Shown piece after piece: positions 1-6,413 of a stretch of DNA of 9,503 nt. The first letter of the stretch is position 1. Every line of letters starts with the position of its first letter. Source of the DNA: CAYZJV01 sp964616275 (lineage in GTDB: Bacteria > Spirochaetota > Spirochaetia > Sphaerochaetales > Sphaerochaetaceae); assembly GCA_964616275.1 (NCBI GenBank), contig CAZTUL010000076.1, forward strand, positions 1-9,503, read 5' to 3'. The notes under the pieces are model-generated. The model ran no database searches and was not told where the DNA came from. It saw only the letters and a program-made list of their open reading frames with translations. The position numbers and the translations under genes were made by a program.

Positions 1-128
1 TTAGCATGGCAGAGGCCCTCATCATTTCATATGGTCTGTGATTTGACGCTTACGAAGAAGACGGTGGAGATCCACAGCAAGTCGGGCACCGTAGAACGAA
101 TAATTCTGATTCACGCGACGTCATTCTT

Positions 129-564
129 AAGGCGAATGCAAATCTTCAGAATGCCGTGAAGGCTCGTGAGGAACTGATTGAGATACTCTCCACCCCAAAT
201 CCTGAGCATATGAGGGAAAAGCTCACCATATGGGTGAAGCTCTATTCTTCTGTCGGCATCAGTCAGTTGACGAGGTTCACCAGGACGGTTACCAACAGGA
301 TGGATGGCATCGTTAATCAGTTCAGGAAAGATTGAAGGTGTGAACGGCTTCATCAAGGCTATGCGTAGAAGTGCCTACGGATACCAGGATTTCGATTACT
401 TTGCTCTGCTCATCTGGGAACAGACTCACAGCGGGATAAAACAAAATCTCTTGAACTCGAACAGGAAGAAAAGAAGCTTCTCAAGAGCGAGGCCTTACAA
501 CAGGAAACGGCTTAAACAGACTGTGTTCCAGCTGCCGAAGCCTACTCTTATGGTTGTCGTATAG
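129..564 (+). pseudogene. ISL3-family transposase, 3' remnant, frameshifted
   Basis: This is the C-terminal part of a DDE transposase broken by a frameshift. One frame (129-332) reads ...NLQNAVKAREELIEIL... through ...TNRMDGIVNQF and then stops at 333. The next frame continues from about 322 as SGKIEGVNGFIKAMRR followed by SAYGYQDFDYF and IWEQTH. Joined, the two give the characteristic ISL3 C-terminal block (G-K-x-E-G-x-N-x-x-I-K, then AYGY, F and IWxxTH). The break at about 320-327 fits a 2-nt deletion or 1-nt insertion. Upstream of 129 no frame gives recognisable transposase sequence and all are interrupted, so the N-terminal two thirds are missing or scrambled. After the stop, AAAAACTTAGAGCC ends at 596; ISL3 elements often end in such GAGCC-type repeats, so 596 is a plausible element end. 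I recognise the family from the motif pattern only. The remnant should be inactive. Confidence 0.7.
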
Positions 565-704
565 ATGATGGATTACACGGTGAAAAACTTAGAGCCAATA
601 AAATGTACGAGACAGCGTGGAATTAACTGAAATACAATGAGCTGACTTCGACGATAGGACCCAGCCATGCGACCGGAGCAAACCCTACCACTCGACGGAG
701 TAAA

Positions 705-732
705 CCCTGCCAGGCTTTTTGACTTGGCAGGG
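705..732. repeat. Hairpin inside the IS21-type end
   Basis: CCCTGCCA (705-712) and TGGCAGGG (725-732) form a perfect 8-bp stem around a 12-nt loop containing a T5 run. It lies just inside the second terminal motif of the IS21-like element and after the istB stop on the minus strand. It could act as a terminator for istAB or protect the element from outside transcription. The fold is seen in the sequence; the role is inference. Confidence 0.5.
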
Positions 733-747
733 AGGACAGTAGAATAA

Positions 748-945
748 TCAGGGTTTTCTTGAGTGTCTCACTCGCAGATCAGGGCCATCAAGATAGATGG
801 GAAAAGACACAGCTTGTATCCGTCCTAAGATTGCCTGCCCCAGCGCTACATTACCCAGAACCGTAGGCCAGTTTTCCGGTGGAAGCTGAGAATAAACAAT
901 AGTAGATGTATATTCGTACCGAAGTTCTATTATTTGTAGAAGTTT
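748..945 (-). pseudogene. istB: IstB helper ATPase, C-terminal fragment (about 65 codons)
   Basis: On the minus strand an open frame from 945 to the TGA at 750-748 encodes KLLQIIELRYEYTSTIVYSQ, then LPPENWP, QAILGRI and a basic tail ending RHSRKP. This matches the end of IstB-type AAA+ helper proteins of IS21 elements, whose pattern is LLEIIxxRYxxxSTIxxSQLPxxxWxxxxGxxxxxxAILxRLxxxxxxIxLxGxSxR. Walker A, Walker B and everything else upstream are gone. The frame extends open to 993, where a TGA stops it, and no start codon is present. Codons 946-993 do not look like IstB and probably derive from near the other end of the element, which places the deletion junction at about 945-995. It lies inside the 643-1072 element in the order expected for istB next to that element's right end. 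Not functional. Confidence 0.75.
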
Positions 946-1131
946 TGTGATCCAGCTCTTCTCTGATTGCTGGCAGCACCTCTCAATGCTTAATCAAAAG
1001 GGTGGGCTGTTTTGCTCCGTTCGATGGACTGTTTTGCTACGGTCAGGTGGTAGAGTTAGATCGTCGAAGCCAATGAGCTTCGAAACGAGTGAATTACGAG
1101 ACAATCAGATCACATACTAGAGCCACAAAGC

Positions 1132-1147
1132 GGTACATCCTAGTACC
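1132..1147 (-). terminator. Weak hairpin downstream of the lactonase gene, possible operon terminator
   Basis: GGTAC (1132-1136) and GTACC (1143-1147) form a 5-bp stem with a 6-nt loop, 43 nt beyond the lactonase stop on the minus strand. It is followed on that strand by GCTTTGTGG rather than a clean U-run. It is the only candidate for ending the minus-strand operon before the IS element, and it is weak. Nothing else is visible in 1079-1189. Confidence 0.2.
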
Positions 1148-1189
1148 CTGAGAGCAAGATACACAAGAACCTGTGGTATTCTATCCTAG

Positions 1190-2275
1190 TTAATCACATT
1201 CTATAATGCACACCGGAGTTGGTACCGAAACCTGCATTCCAGTATGCTCCAGATGTCCATCGTTAAAAGAAAAAACCTCTACGGCATCCGAATCCTGATT
1301 ACCGATGAGAATATGATTCTCTTTCACCAAGAAATTTCTAGGACATCGCCCCTTTACCGAAGTAAACTCCTTACAGTTGAGTAGCCCAGAATCACCATCG
1401 ATTTCATACGTCACAATGCTGTCATGACCTCGATTAGATCCAAAGAGATACTTTCCACAACTAGATATATGGATATCTGCACACGTGCTAACTCCAGAGA
1501 ACTCCGACGGCAATGTAGAAAAACTACCAGTTCGGGAAAGCTTTCCTTCCTGAGAAGCATATGTAAATGTATCTATGGTCGAATTTAGCTCATTGATCAA
1601 AAATGCGTATGGAAGATAATCATGAAAAACAAGTTGTCTCGGACCACTTCCGGAGATGCATTCTACCGCTAGATTTTCACATATTTCCAGAGAAAAAGAT
1701 GAATAGTTGATCGAATAAACAAGAACTTTATCTATTCCCAAATCTGGGACGAAAAGAAATCTCTCGTCTGGGCTAAGTACCACAGCATGGGCATGGGGGC
1801 CAGCTTGCCTGTTCGGGCATACGCTACCTCCTTTATGCTGGATGTGTTCTCTCGCTGGAAGAATTCCACCATTGGAATCCACTGGGAAAACTGAAACGCT
1901 TCCACTCATGAAGTTTGCGACAAACAAAAGTGTTCCATTATGATTCACGGTTACATGACATGGATCTGTTCCGAGAGTAGGTTGAGAGGAGATAAACTCC
2001 AATGAACCTGATTCTTCATCGATGTGAAAGGAGCTTACAGCTCCAGAAGCTTTTCCGAGGTATTCCTTCAATTCGTTCACTGCAAAAAGATATTTCTTAT
2101 CTGCTGAAACTGTTAGAAAGGAAGGGTTCTTTATGCCCTTGTTCACAACAATATCATCGACGCGTAATGAAGTAGGATCCAGAGTCAGTCTATAGATTCC
2201 TTCCCCCTTTCCGTGAAGAACCTTCCCCGTTCCAAATAGAATATCCTCAGTATATGTTCCGACCCATAGTTTCAT
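1190..2275 (-). CDS. Lactonase-family beta-propeller (6-phosphogluconolactonase/YbhE-like), putative sugar lactonase
   Basis: The product is 361 aa, the usual length for the seven-bladed lactonase family (PF10282: YbhE-type 6-phosphogluconolactonase and carboxymuconate-lactonizing enzymes). It begins MKLWVGTYTE and has the family hallmarks: DPCHVTVNHNG (about 104-114), LFVANF with SGSVSVFPV (117-132), NRQAGPHAHAVVLSPDERF (155-173), VPDLGIDKV (176-184), and ADIHISSCGKYLFGSNRGHD (266-285). There is no signal peptide, so it is cytoplasmic. Likely role: hydrolysis of a sugar lactone produced by, or imported with, the other enzymes of the operon. The exact substrate is not predictable. I chose the ATG at 2275-2273 over the in-frame ATG at 2332. 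It starts at the family's MK-hxGTY sequence, has GAAGAGGAAG upstream, and overlaps the preceding stop as ATGA, implying translational coupling. It is the last gene of the operon. Confidence 0.85.
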   Translation of the reverse strand: MKLWVGTYTEDILFGTGKVLHGKGEGIYRLTLDPTSLRVDDIVVNKGIKNPSFLTVSADKKYLFAVNELKEYLGKASGAVSSFHIDEESGSLEFISSQPTLGTDPCHVTVNHNGTLLFVANFMSGSVSVFPVDSNGGILPAREHIQHKGGSVCPNRQAGPHAHAVVLSPDERFLFVPDLGIDKVLVYSINYSSFSLEICENLAVECISGSGPRQLVFHDYLPYAFLINELNSTIDTFTYASQEGKLSRTGSFSTLPSEFSGVSTCADIHISSCGKYLFGSNRGHDSIVTYEIDGDSGLLNCKEFTSVKGRCPRNFLVKENHILIGNQDSDAVEVFSFNDGHLEHTGMQVSVPTPVCIIECD

Positions 2276-3234
2276 CGAATCTTCCTCTTCTCTGATTGAT
2301 TTTTCAAAAGTTTTAGATTTGAAATGATGCATTCATCTCTGCATTCTTCCAATTCAGACAGATTTTTCACGTTCCAATCATAAAAGCCCTTTCCAGTCTT
2401 GACTCCTAGATTCCCAGTATGTACCAGTTGTTTAAGACCCTCTGAGGGAAGCGAATCATTATTCAGACCCGGAAGGACATCCTTCTGCACAGAATATGCC
2501 AAATCCAGTCCAACTGCATCGATATGTTCAAGAGGACCCCATGCTGGGAATCGTAATGCCATGCCCATTTTTATGGCTGTATCAACATCTTCAGCTGATG
2601 CCAACCCGCTTCCCACAATGTGTGATGCTTCACGGATTATCGCTTGAAGAATTCTATTGGCGAGCTGTCCCGGGAGGTCCATGTTCACCACTACAGGAGC
2701 CTTGCCCCAGGAGGAAAGTGAAGCTGTCATTTTTTCGATCACCCAATCCTCAGTTTTCGCCCCTCGAACAACTTCTACAAGCGGCACGAGATGTCCCGGA
2801 TACCAGAAATGTGTGATGACCGTTCTGTGTGAAGTCTTCATTCCCTCTGTTATCATGCTAAGCATCATACCAGATGTATTGCTTGCAATAATTATGTGTT
2901 CTGGAATCACTTTATCCAAGCTTCTAAATAATGATTGTTTGACATGAAGATCTTCGAATACAGCCTCGATGATGAGCCATGTATCCGAAAGATGCACATC
3001 AACTCCAGTATCGGCAATGATTTCGGGAATGCTTCCTTCTTCATCCTCTACTGTATCTAAGAGTCCTGTCTCCATAAGCTGCAACATATATCGTCGTGCA
3101 GACAACACTCCTGACTGTGCCTTCTCCATATTTGTATCAATCATAACTACAGGGGACCCGTGTGCCGCAATTACGGCAGCAATTCCCGCGCCCATTTTAC
3201 CTGCTCCGATAATGATAACCTTTTCTTTCTTCAT
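2272..3234 (-). CDS. 3-hydroxyacyl-CoA dehydrogenase-family NAD-dependent enzyme, L-gulonate 3-dehydrogenase (lambda-crystallin)-like
   Basis: The product is 320 aa, the length of single-domain HAD/lambda-crystallin enzymes, which oxidise a 3-hydroxy group with NAD. The N-terminal Rossmann motif is GAGKMG (10-15), with Asp33 at the end of beta-2 favouring NAD over NADP. IIEAVFED is at 88-95 and SNTSG at 118-122. The catalytic His142 lies in HFWYP and pairs with Glu154 in PLVEVV, at the canonical 12-residue spacing. NRILQ at 193-197 supplies the active-site Asn. The C-terminal domain has GPLEHIDAVGLD and ends its core with GVKTGKGFYDW. HFWYP replaces the usual HFFNP of true fatty-acid enzymes. 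With the lactonase and TRAP context this favours a sugar-acid or other hydroxy-acid substrate over acyl-CoA, but that is inference. The ATG at 3234 is preferred because AGGAG lies 6 nt upstream; an ATG at 3261 has no such support. The stop overlaps the lactonase start (ATGA). Confidence 0.82.
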   Translation of the reverse strand: MKKEKVIIIGAGKMGAGIAAVIAAHGSPVVMIDTNMEKAQSGVLSARRYMLQLMETGLLDTVEDEEGSIPEIIADTGVDVHLSDTWLIIEAVFEDLHVKQSLFRSLDKVIPEHIIIASNTSGMMLSMITEGMKTSHRTVITHFWYPGHLVPLVEVVRGAKTEDWVIEKMTASLSSWGKAPVVVNMDLPGQLANRILQAIIREASHIVGSGLASAEDVDTAIKMGMALRFPAWGPLEHIDAVGLDLAYSVQKDVLPGLNNDSLPSEGLKQLVHTGNLGVKTGKGFYDWNVKNLSELEECRDECIISNLKLLKNQSEKRKIR

Positions 3235-3284
3235 AAATACTCCTGATAGAAATTCTTGCAATTACACAAATGTTTCCTATCGAT

Positions 3285-4604
3285 TTACCAAGGAAACACG
3301 AGATTAGGTAGGAACGTGCTGAGTCCTGGTATGAAAATCAGAATTAACAGAGCGAGAAGAGAGACCAAGAAAAATGGAGCAACCCCTTTAAAGACATCCT
3401 CCAGAGAAACATCTTTCTCCGCAACTGCCTTCGCGCCATACACACATAATCCTACGGGAGGTGTAATCATACCAATATGGATGGCGACCACGACAACAAC
3501 GGCATACCAGATGGGGTCAATTCCCATAGGTCCTAAAATAGGATAGATAAGTGGAATCGTTATCGAGAGCATGGAAATTGACTCGAGTAGGCATCCAAGA
3601 ACTAAATAAAGTAGAGAAATGATCATCATAAATGCAAATTTTGAAAGATTCATGCTAATGATAAACTCAGCGAATCGACCTGTAAGACCTGAAAGCACGA
3701 GAAATTGGGAAAATATTGCAGAACCCCCAAATATCAGATAAATCATCGCTGAAGTTCTTGCTGTATCACTAAGTGCTCCGATAATTGGCTTAATGCTCTT
3801 CCCTTTCTCAAGAATGATCAGTAGTACGAGAACGATGAACGTAGCAATAGCACCTGCTTCAGTTGGAGTAAAAACTCCCCCAAATATTCCACCAAAAATC
3901 ACTATGATGACAACAAACACAGGCCACAGGTGAACAAGTTCTTTCATCCGTTGTCCGAGAGGGAGACTTGAGCCTTCCCTTTTCTCAATCAGATGGGGTT
4001 TAATTTTTGCTAAAATTAGAATAGTAGCCGAGTAGAATATTCCGAGAATGAGCCCAGGAGTAATTCCAGCAACAAGGAGTTTCCCAACTGAATCACCTGA
4101 AAGCACTCCATAGACAACCATAAGTATACTTGGGGGAATCAACATTCCAATTATTCCAGAAGATGCACATATTCCATAAGATAGGGTCTTGTCATAGCCC
4201 TGCTTTCTCATTTCAGGAGCTGCTGTAAGAGCAAATACCGATGATGTTACAAGTGAGGATCCACAAATCGTTCCAAAAAGAGTGCAACTTCCAACTGTAG
4301 CAATACCGATTCCTCCTCGAACTCGGCCTATCCAGTGGTTCAAGGAGTTGAAAATGTTCTGACTGAGCTTCCCTGCCGAGGCGAGATATCCCATAGCAAT
4401 AAATAGTGGAACCGTTATAAGCGAATACGAGGCAACTTGATCGTAGAACATATTTACCGAACCGTACAATGCCTGTTTAAATCCGAGTAACATCCAAGTC
4501 CCTAGAAAACCTACAACACCGAGAGAAACTCCAATGTGAACTCCTGAGAGCAATAAAACTGCTAACAGAATGATTCCCAATATGCTTATTGTTACTGCAT
4601 CCAT
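3285..4604 (-). CDS. dctM: TRAP transporter large permease (DctM family)
   Basis: The product is 439 aa, normal for DctM, and highly hydrophobic with about 12 predicted membrane segments. It forms the ion-driven transport channel with the small permease. Family signatures, numbered from the chosen start, are VPLFIAMG (65-72), GGIGIATVGSCTLFGTICGS (97-116), IPPSI (156-160), FTPTEAGAIA (245-254) and ITPPVG (380-385). An upstream ATG at 4718 would add 38 residues of polar sequence that merely read through the 3' end of the small-permease gene in another frame. The start at 4604-4602 gives the normal N-terminus (MDAVTISILG). It shares one base with the preceding stop (TAATG) and has AGGTGGTGGAA just upstream, so translation is probably coupled. 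The TRAP type is known to use Na+ or H+ gradients rather than ATP. The gene looks intact. The next gene starts 50 nt downstream. Confidence 0.93.
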   Translation of the reverse strand: MDAVTISILGIILLAVLLLSGVHIGVSLGVVGFLGTWMLLGFKQALYGSVNMFYDQVASYSLITVPLFIAMGYLASAGKLSQNIFNSLNHWIGRVRGGIGIATVGSCTLFGTICGSSLVTSSVFALTAAPEMRKQGYDKTLSYGICASSGIIGMLIPPSILMVVYGVLSGDSVGKLLVAGITPGLILGIFYSATILILAKIKPHLIEKREGSSLPLGQRMKELVHLWPVFVVIIVIFGGIFGGVFTPTEAGAIATFIVLVLLIILEKGKSIKPIIGALSDTARTSAMIYLIFGGSAIFSQFLVLSGLTGRFAEFIISMNLSKFAFMMIISLLYLVLGCLLESISMLSITIPLIYPILGPMGIDPIWYAVVVVVAIHIGMITPPVGLCVYGAKAVAEKDVSLEDVFKGVAPFFLVSLLALLILIFIPGLSTFLPNLVFPW

Positions 4605-5122
4605 TATTCCACCACCTGTTTGTTGTTGATGATTGCATTGAACGTTTGAATTGACTTGTTCAAACATTCTAGTGTCATGAGGCCAAGTCCAATCGGCATT
4701 GCCATTTTTCCAACCCACCAGTAGAGACGAATAGCCGCCAACATGGTTTCTTGTATTCGGAAAGATGCTGAAAACCGAATCCAGCTGATATAGGTCATGA
4801 CTGCGAAGAAAATTGTCCCAATAAGAAATGGAAGAAACTCGAGAAATAGTCTCACTCTCCCACTAAATCTTTCGGTAATCAAAGTTACACGTACATGACT
4901 CCCCATATGCAACGCGTACGCAAACGGAAGAAATACAATATAGGGCTGTATCAGCTGACTAATTTCAACTGAGGCAGGAAACGGGGCATTTAAAACGAAC
5001 CGCATAAACGTATCTGCGGTTGTCATGAGCGTGAGTCCCAATAGAGCCAATCCACTGATTCCTACGAAAGTAATTCGAAGAAACCTAATTACTTTGTCAG
5101 AATAAGCCACGATTTTATTCAT
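4604..5122 (-). CDS. dctQ: TRAP transporter small permease (DctQ family)
   Basis: The product is 172 aa, typical of DctQ, with four hydrophobic segments at about 13-35, 55-72, 92-112 and 133-150. The segment after the first helix, TTADTFMRFVLNAPFPASVE (34-53), fits the family pattern D-x-x-x-R-x-x-x-x-x-x-x-W/F-S-x-E. HMGSHVRVTLITERF (72-86) is the usual H-x-G-x-x-x-x-x-x loop. In TRAP systems this subunit packs against DctM and is needed for substrate delivery from the periplasmic binding protein. The start at 5122 has AGGAG 6 nt upstream and lies 9 nt after the dehydrogenase stop. Its own stop overlaps the dctM start. The family is clear; the substrate is not readable from this subunit. Confidence 0.9.
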   Translation of the reverse strand: MNKIVAYSDKVIRFLRITFVGISGLALLGLTLMTTADTFMRFVLNAPFPASVEISQLIQPYIVFLPFAYALHMGSHVRVTLITERFSGRVRLFLEFLPFLIGTIFFAVMTYISWIRFSASFRIQETMLAAIRLYWWVGKMAMPIGLGLMTLECLNKSIQTFNAIINNKQVVE

Positions 5123-5131
5123 TTCAAACTC

Positions 5132-6244
5132 CTATTGAATACTATCCGGACCATTCGGCTCGATTACTACTTTTATGACTCCATCCTTTCTATTCACAAA
5201 CGTATCCAATCCAATTGAAAAGTCTTCAAGAGAGAAAACATGAGTGATAAGATCGGCTACTTGTAATTTTCCGGAAGCGAGGCACTCCAAGATCTTCCAA
5301 GAGACATTTGGGTTTGCTCGAGACCCATAAATTGCAATTTCATCATGTACAATATGTTTAAACGGAAGAGATTCCATAACTCTATCGGAAGGGACACCCA
5401 TAAGGATTACAGAGCCGCCCTTCGCCACCATCCGAACAGCCTGATTGAAAGTTCCAGGAGCTCCTGAACACTCTATAGCCTGATCAACTCCAAAACCACT
5501 TGTAAATGACTTAACAGCCCCAACTGGATCCTCCATCTCAAAATTGATGGTTTCATCAGCTCCAAATTTTTTCGCTGCTACTAATCTATCACCACGTCCA
5601 ATCATTATTACTTTCGCTGCACCAAGAATTTTTGCGTATCGCATGGCGATGATGCCGATCGGCCCTGGTCCGATTACTGCGACAGTACCACCAGGAGTGA
5701 TTCCCGATAGTTCCATCCCATGAAGAGTCACTCCCCCAGTATCAACTAGTGCCCCCTCTCGAAAGCTGACTTGGGGAGGCAACTTCTTGATGCTCTTGAT
5801 TGAATAGGTATTGTATTGTGCATATGCACCAGGAGACGTGAAACCATAATGCCTGTGTCCCACTTCATTGATACCGTAATTCAGACAGATGGTGTATCTT
5901 CCTTGAAGACAGTTCCTACAGAAGCCACACCCTTTATGTGCTTCTCCCGCTACGCGGTCTCCAACAGCGAACCCGTGGACCCCTGCTCCTACCTCAACTA
6001 CTTCTCCAGCCCATTCATGGCCAGGAGTAAATGGATAAGTGGGAGGCCAGGTTCCTGCAAGATCCCCTCGGATGATCTCAGGATCGCTTCCACAGATTGC
6101 CACAGCTCGAATTTTACACAGAACTTCACCTTCTCCAGGTAGAGGAACTGGGATATCTTTAACTTCGAATTCCCCAGGTGATGTTAACACCAAAGCTCTC
6201 ATCATCTTAGGTAGATTTGGCAATTCAACGTTTTTATTTGTCAT
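5132..6244 (-). CDS. Zinc-dependent medium-chain alcohol/polyol dehydrogenase (MDR; sorbitol/threonine/aldonate dehydrogenase-like)
   Basis: The product is 370 aa with the complete MDR architecture: an N-terminal GroES-like catalytic domain and a Rossmann domain. Catalytic zinc ligands are Cys51 (AICGSDPE) and His76-Glu77 (TPGHEWAGEV). The fourth family position, usually Glu, is Asp168 here (ALVDTGG). The structural zinc lobe is complete: Cys106, Cys109, Cys112 and Cys120. The cofactor loop is VIGPGPIG (190-197). The sequence after beta-2, MIGRGDR (214-220), leaves NAD versus NADP preference open. Relatives oxidise secondary hydroxyls of polyols, threonine or aldonates (for example the L-gulonate/L-galactonate 5-dehydrogenase type, YjjN), and operon context favours a polyol or aldonate. 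The start at 6244 has GGAG 7 nt upstream. Unusually, the gene sits between the TRAP binding-protein gene and its two permease genes, 9 nt ahead of dctQ. Confidence 0.87.
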   Translation of the reverse strand: MTNKNVELPNLPKMMRALVLTSPGEFEVKDIPVPLPGEGEVLCKIRAVAICGSDPEIIRGDLAGTWPPTYPFTPGHEWAGEVVEVGAGVHGFAVGDRVAGEAHKGCGFCRNCLQGRYTICLNYGINEVGHRHYGFTSPGAYAQYNTYSIKSIKKLPPQVSFREGALVDTGGVTLHGMELSGITPGGTVAVIGPGPIGIIAMRYAKILGAAKVIMIGRGDRLVAAKKFGADETINFEMEDPVGAVKSFTSGFGVDQAIECSGAPGTFNQAVRMVAKGGSVILMGVPSDRVMESLPFKHIVHDEIAIYGSRANPNVSWKILECLASGKLQVADLITHVFSLEDFSIGLDTFVNRKDGVIKVVIEPNGPDSIQ

Positions 6245-6350
6245 GATAACTCCACTAATTGTTATAGATTTCTGCTTATATTCGAATTGTTGCAGTTAAA
6301 TAAAACTTAAATTCTGTTGGATTCAATTTTTTGAGAAAGATCTTACAGAC

Positions 6351-6365
6351 ATTCAAAATTTGAAT
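6351..6365. repeat. 15-bp perfect palindrome in the dctP-dehydrogenase gap
   Basis: ATTCAAA-A-TTTGAAT is a perfect 7-bp inverted repeat around a single base, lying between the dctP hairpin and the dehydrogenase gene. It is AT-rich and could be chance. A TTGGATTCAAT at 6317-6327, one base different from the TTGGATACAAT at the cupin promoter, lies nearby. Together they raise the possibility of an internal regulated promoter in the 169-nt gap 6245-6413. I see no strong -35/-10 pair there. Confidence 0.35.
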
Positions 6366-6373
6366 CAAACAGA

Positions 6374-6404
6374 GCAGATACCGGAAAACATTTCCGGCAT
6401 CTGC
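6374..6404 (-). terminator. Strong hairpin after dctP; attenuating or mRNA-stabilising element
   Basis: On the minus strand GCAGATGCCGGAAA and TTTCCGGTATCTGC form a 14-bp stem around a 3-nt loop (TGT). The only non-Watson-Crick pair is G-U on this strand. The other strand would have an A-C mismatch, so the structure belongs to the minus-strand RNA. It starts 10 nt after the dctP stop. The following sequence (TCTGTTTGATTC) is only mildly U-rich, so it is probably a partial terminator or a 3' stabiliser that raises binding-protein levels over the permeases. That role is inferred from similar arrangements after other binding-protein genes. Confidence 0.65.
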
Positions 6405-6413
6405 ATAGAAAAA

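Larger units (their letters stand above)
643..1072 (-). mobile_element. Internally deleted IS21-family element (MITE-like), 430 bp with 6-bp target duplication
   Basis: Both ends are visible. The left end starts TGACTTCGACGAT at 643. The right end, read on the minus strand from 1072, starts TGGCTTCGACGAT. The two ends stay alignable for about 70 bp. Each carries two further copies of an internal motif: GACCGGAGCAAAC at 671-683 and CGACGGAGTAAAC at 693-705 on one side, and GACCGTAGCAAAAC (1044-1031) and CGAACGGAGCAAAAC (1023-1009), both on the minus strand, on the other. Repeated transposase sites inside each end are typical of the IS21 family. ATGAGC directly flanks both ends (637-642 and 1073-1078), a 6-bp target duplication within the 4-8 bp expected for IS21. 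Between the ends only a C-terminal istB fragment remains, so about 2 kb including all recognisable istA is missing. The istAB direction was minus. The element could move only if a related IstA/IstB acts in trans. Confidence 0.85.

Noticed and set aside
111..356. Minus-strand open frame over the ISL3 remnant
   Set aside because: It is a shadow of the plus-strand transposase, which has the conserved motif pattern.
587..1140. Two similar AGAGCCA...GTAC segments (591 and 1120 regions) as direct repeats flanking the IS21 derivative
   Set aside because: The match is short and gapped; the ATGAGC duplication at the exact element ends explains the insertion better.
2399..3546. Several plus-strand open frames opposite the HAD-family and permease genes
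   Set aside because: They are antisense shadows, without ribosome sites, of clearly assigned minus-strand genes.
4605..4718. N-terminal extension of the large permease to the ATG at 4718
   Set aside because: It overlaps the small-permease gene in another frame, is polar, and is not part of DctM; the TAATG start at 4604 has a ribosome site and gives the normal N-terminus.
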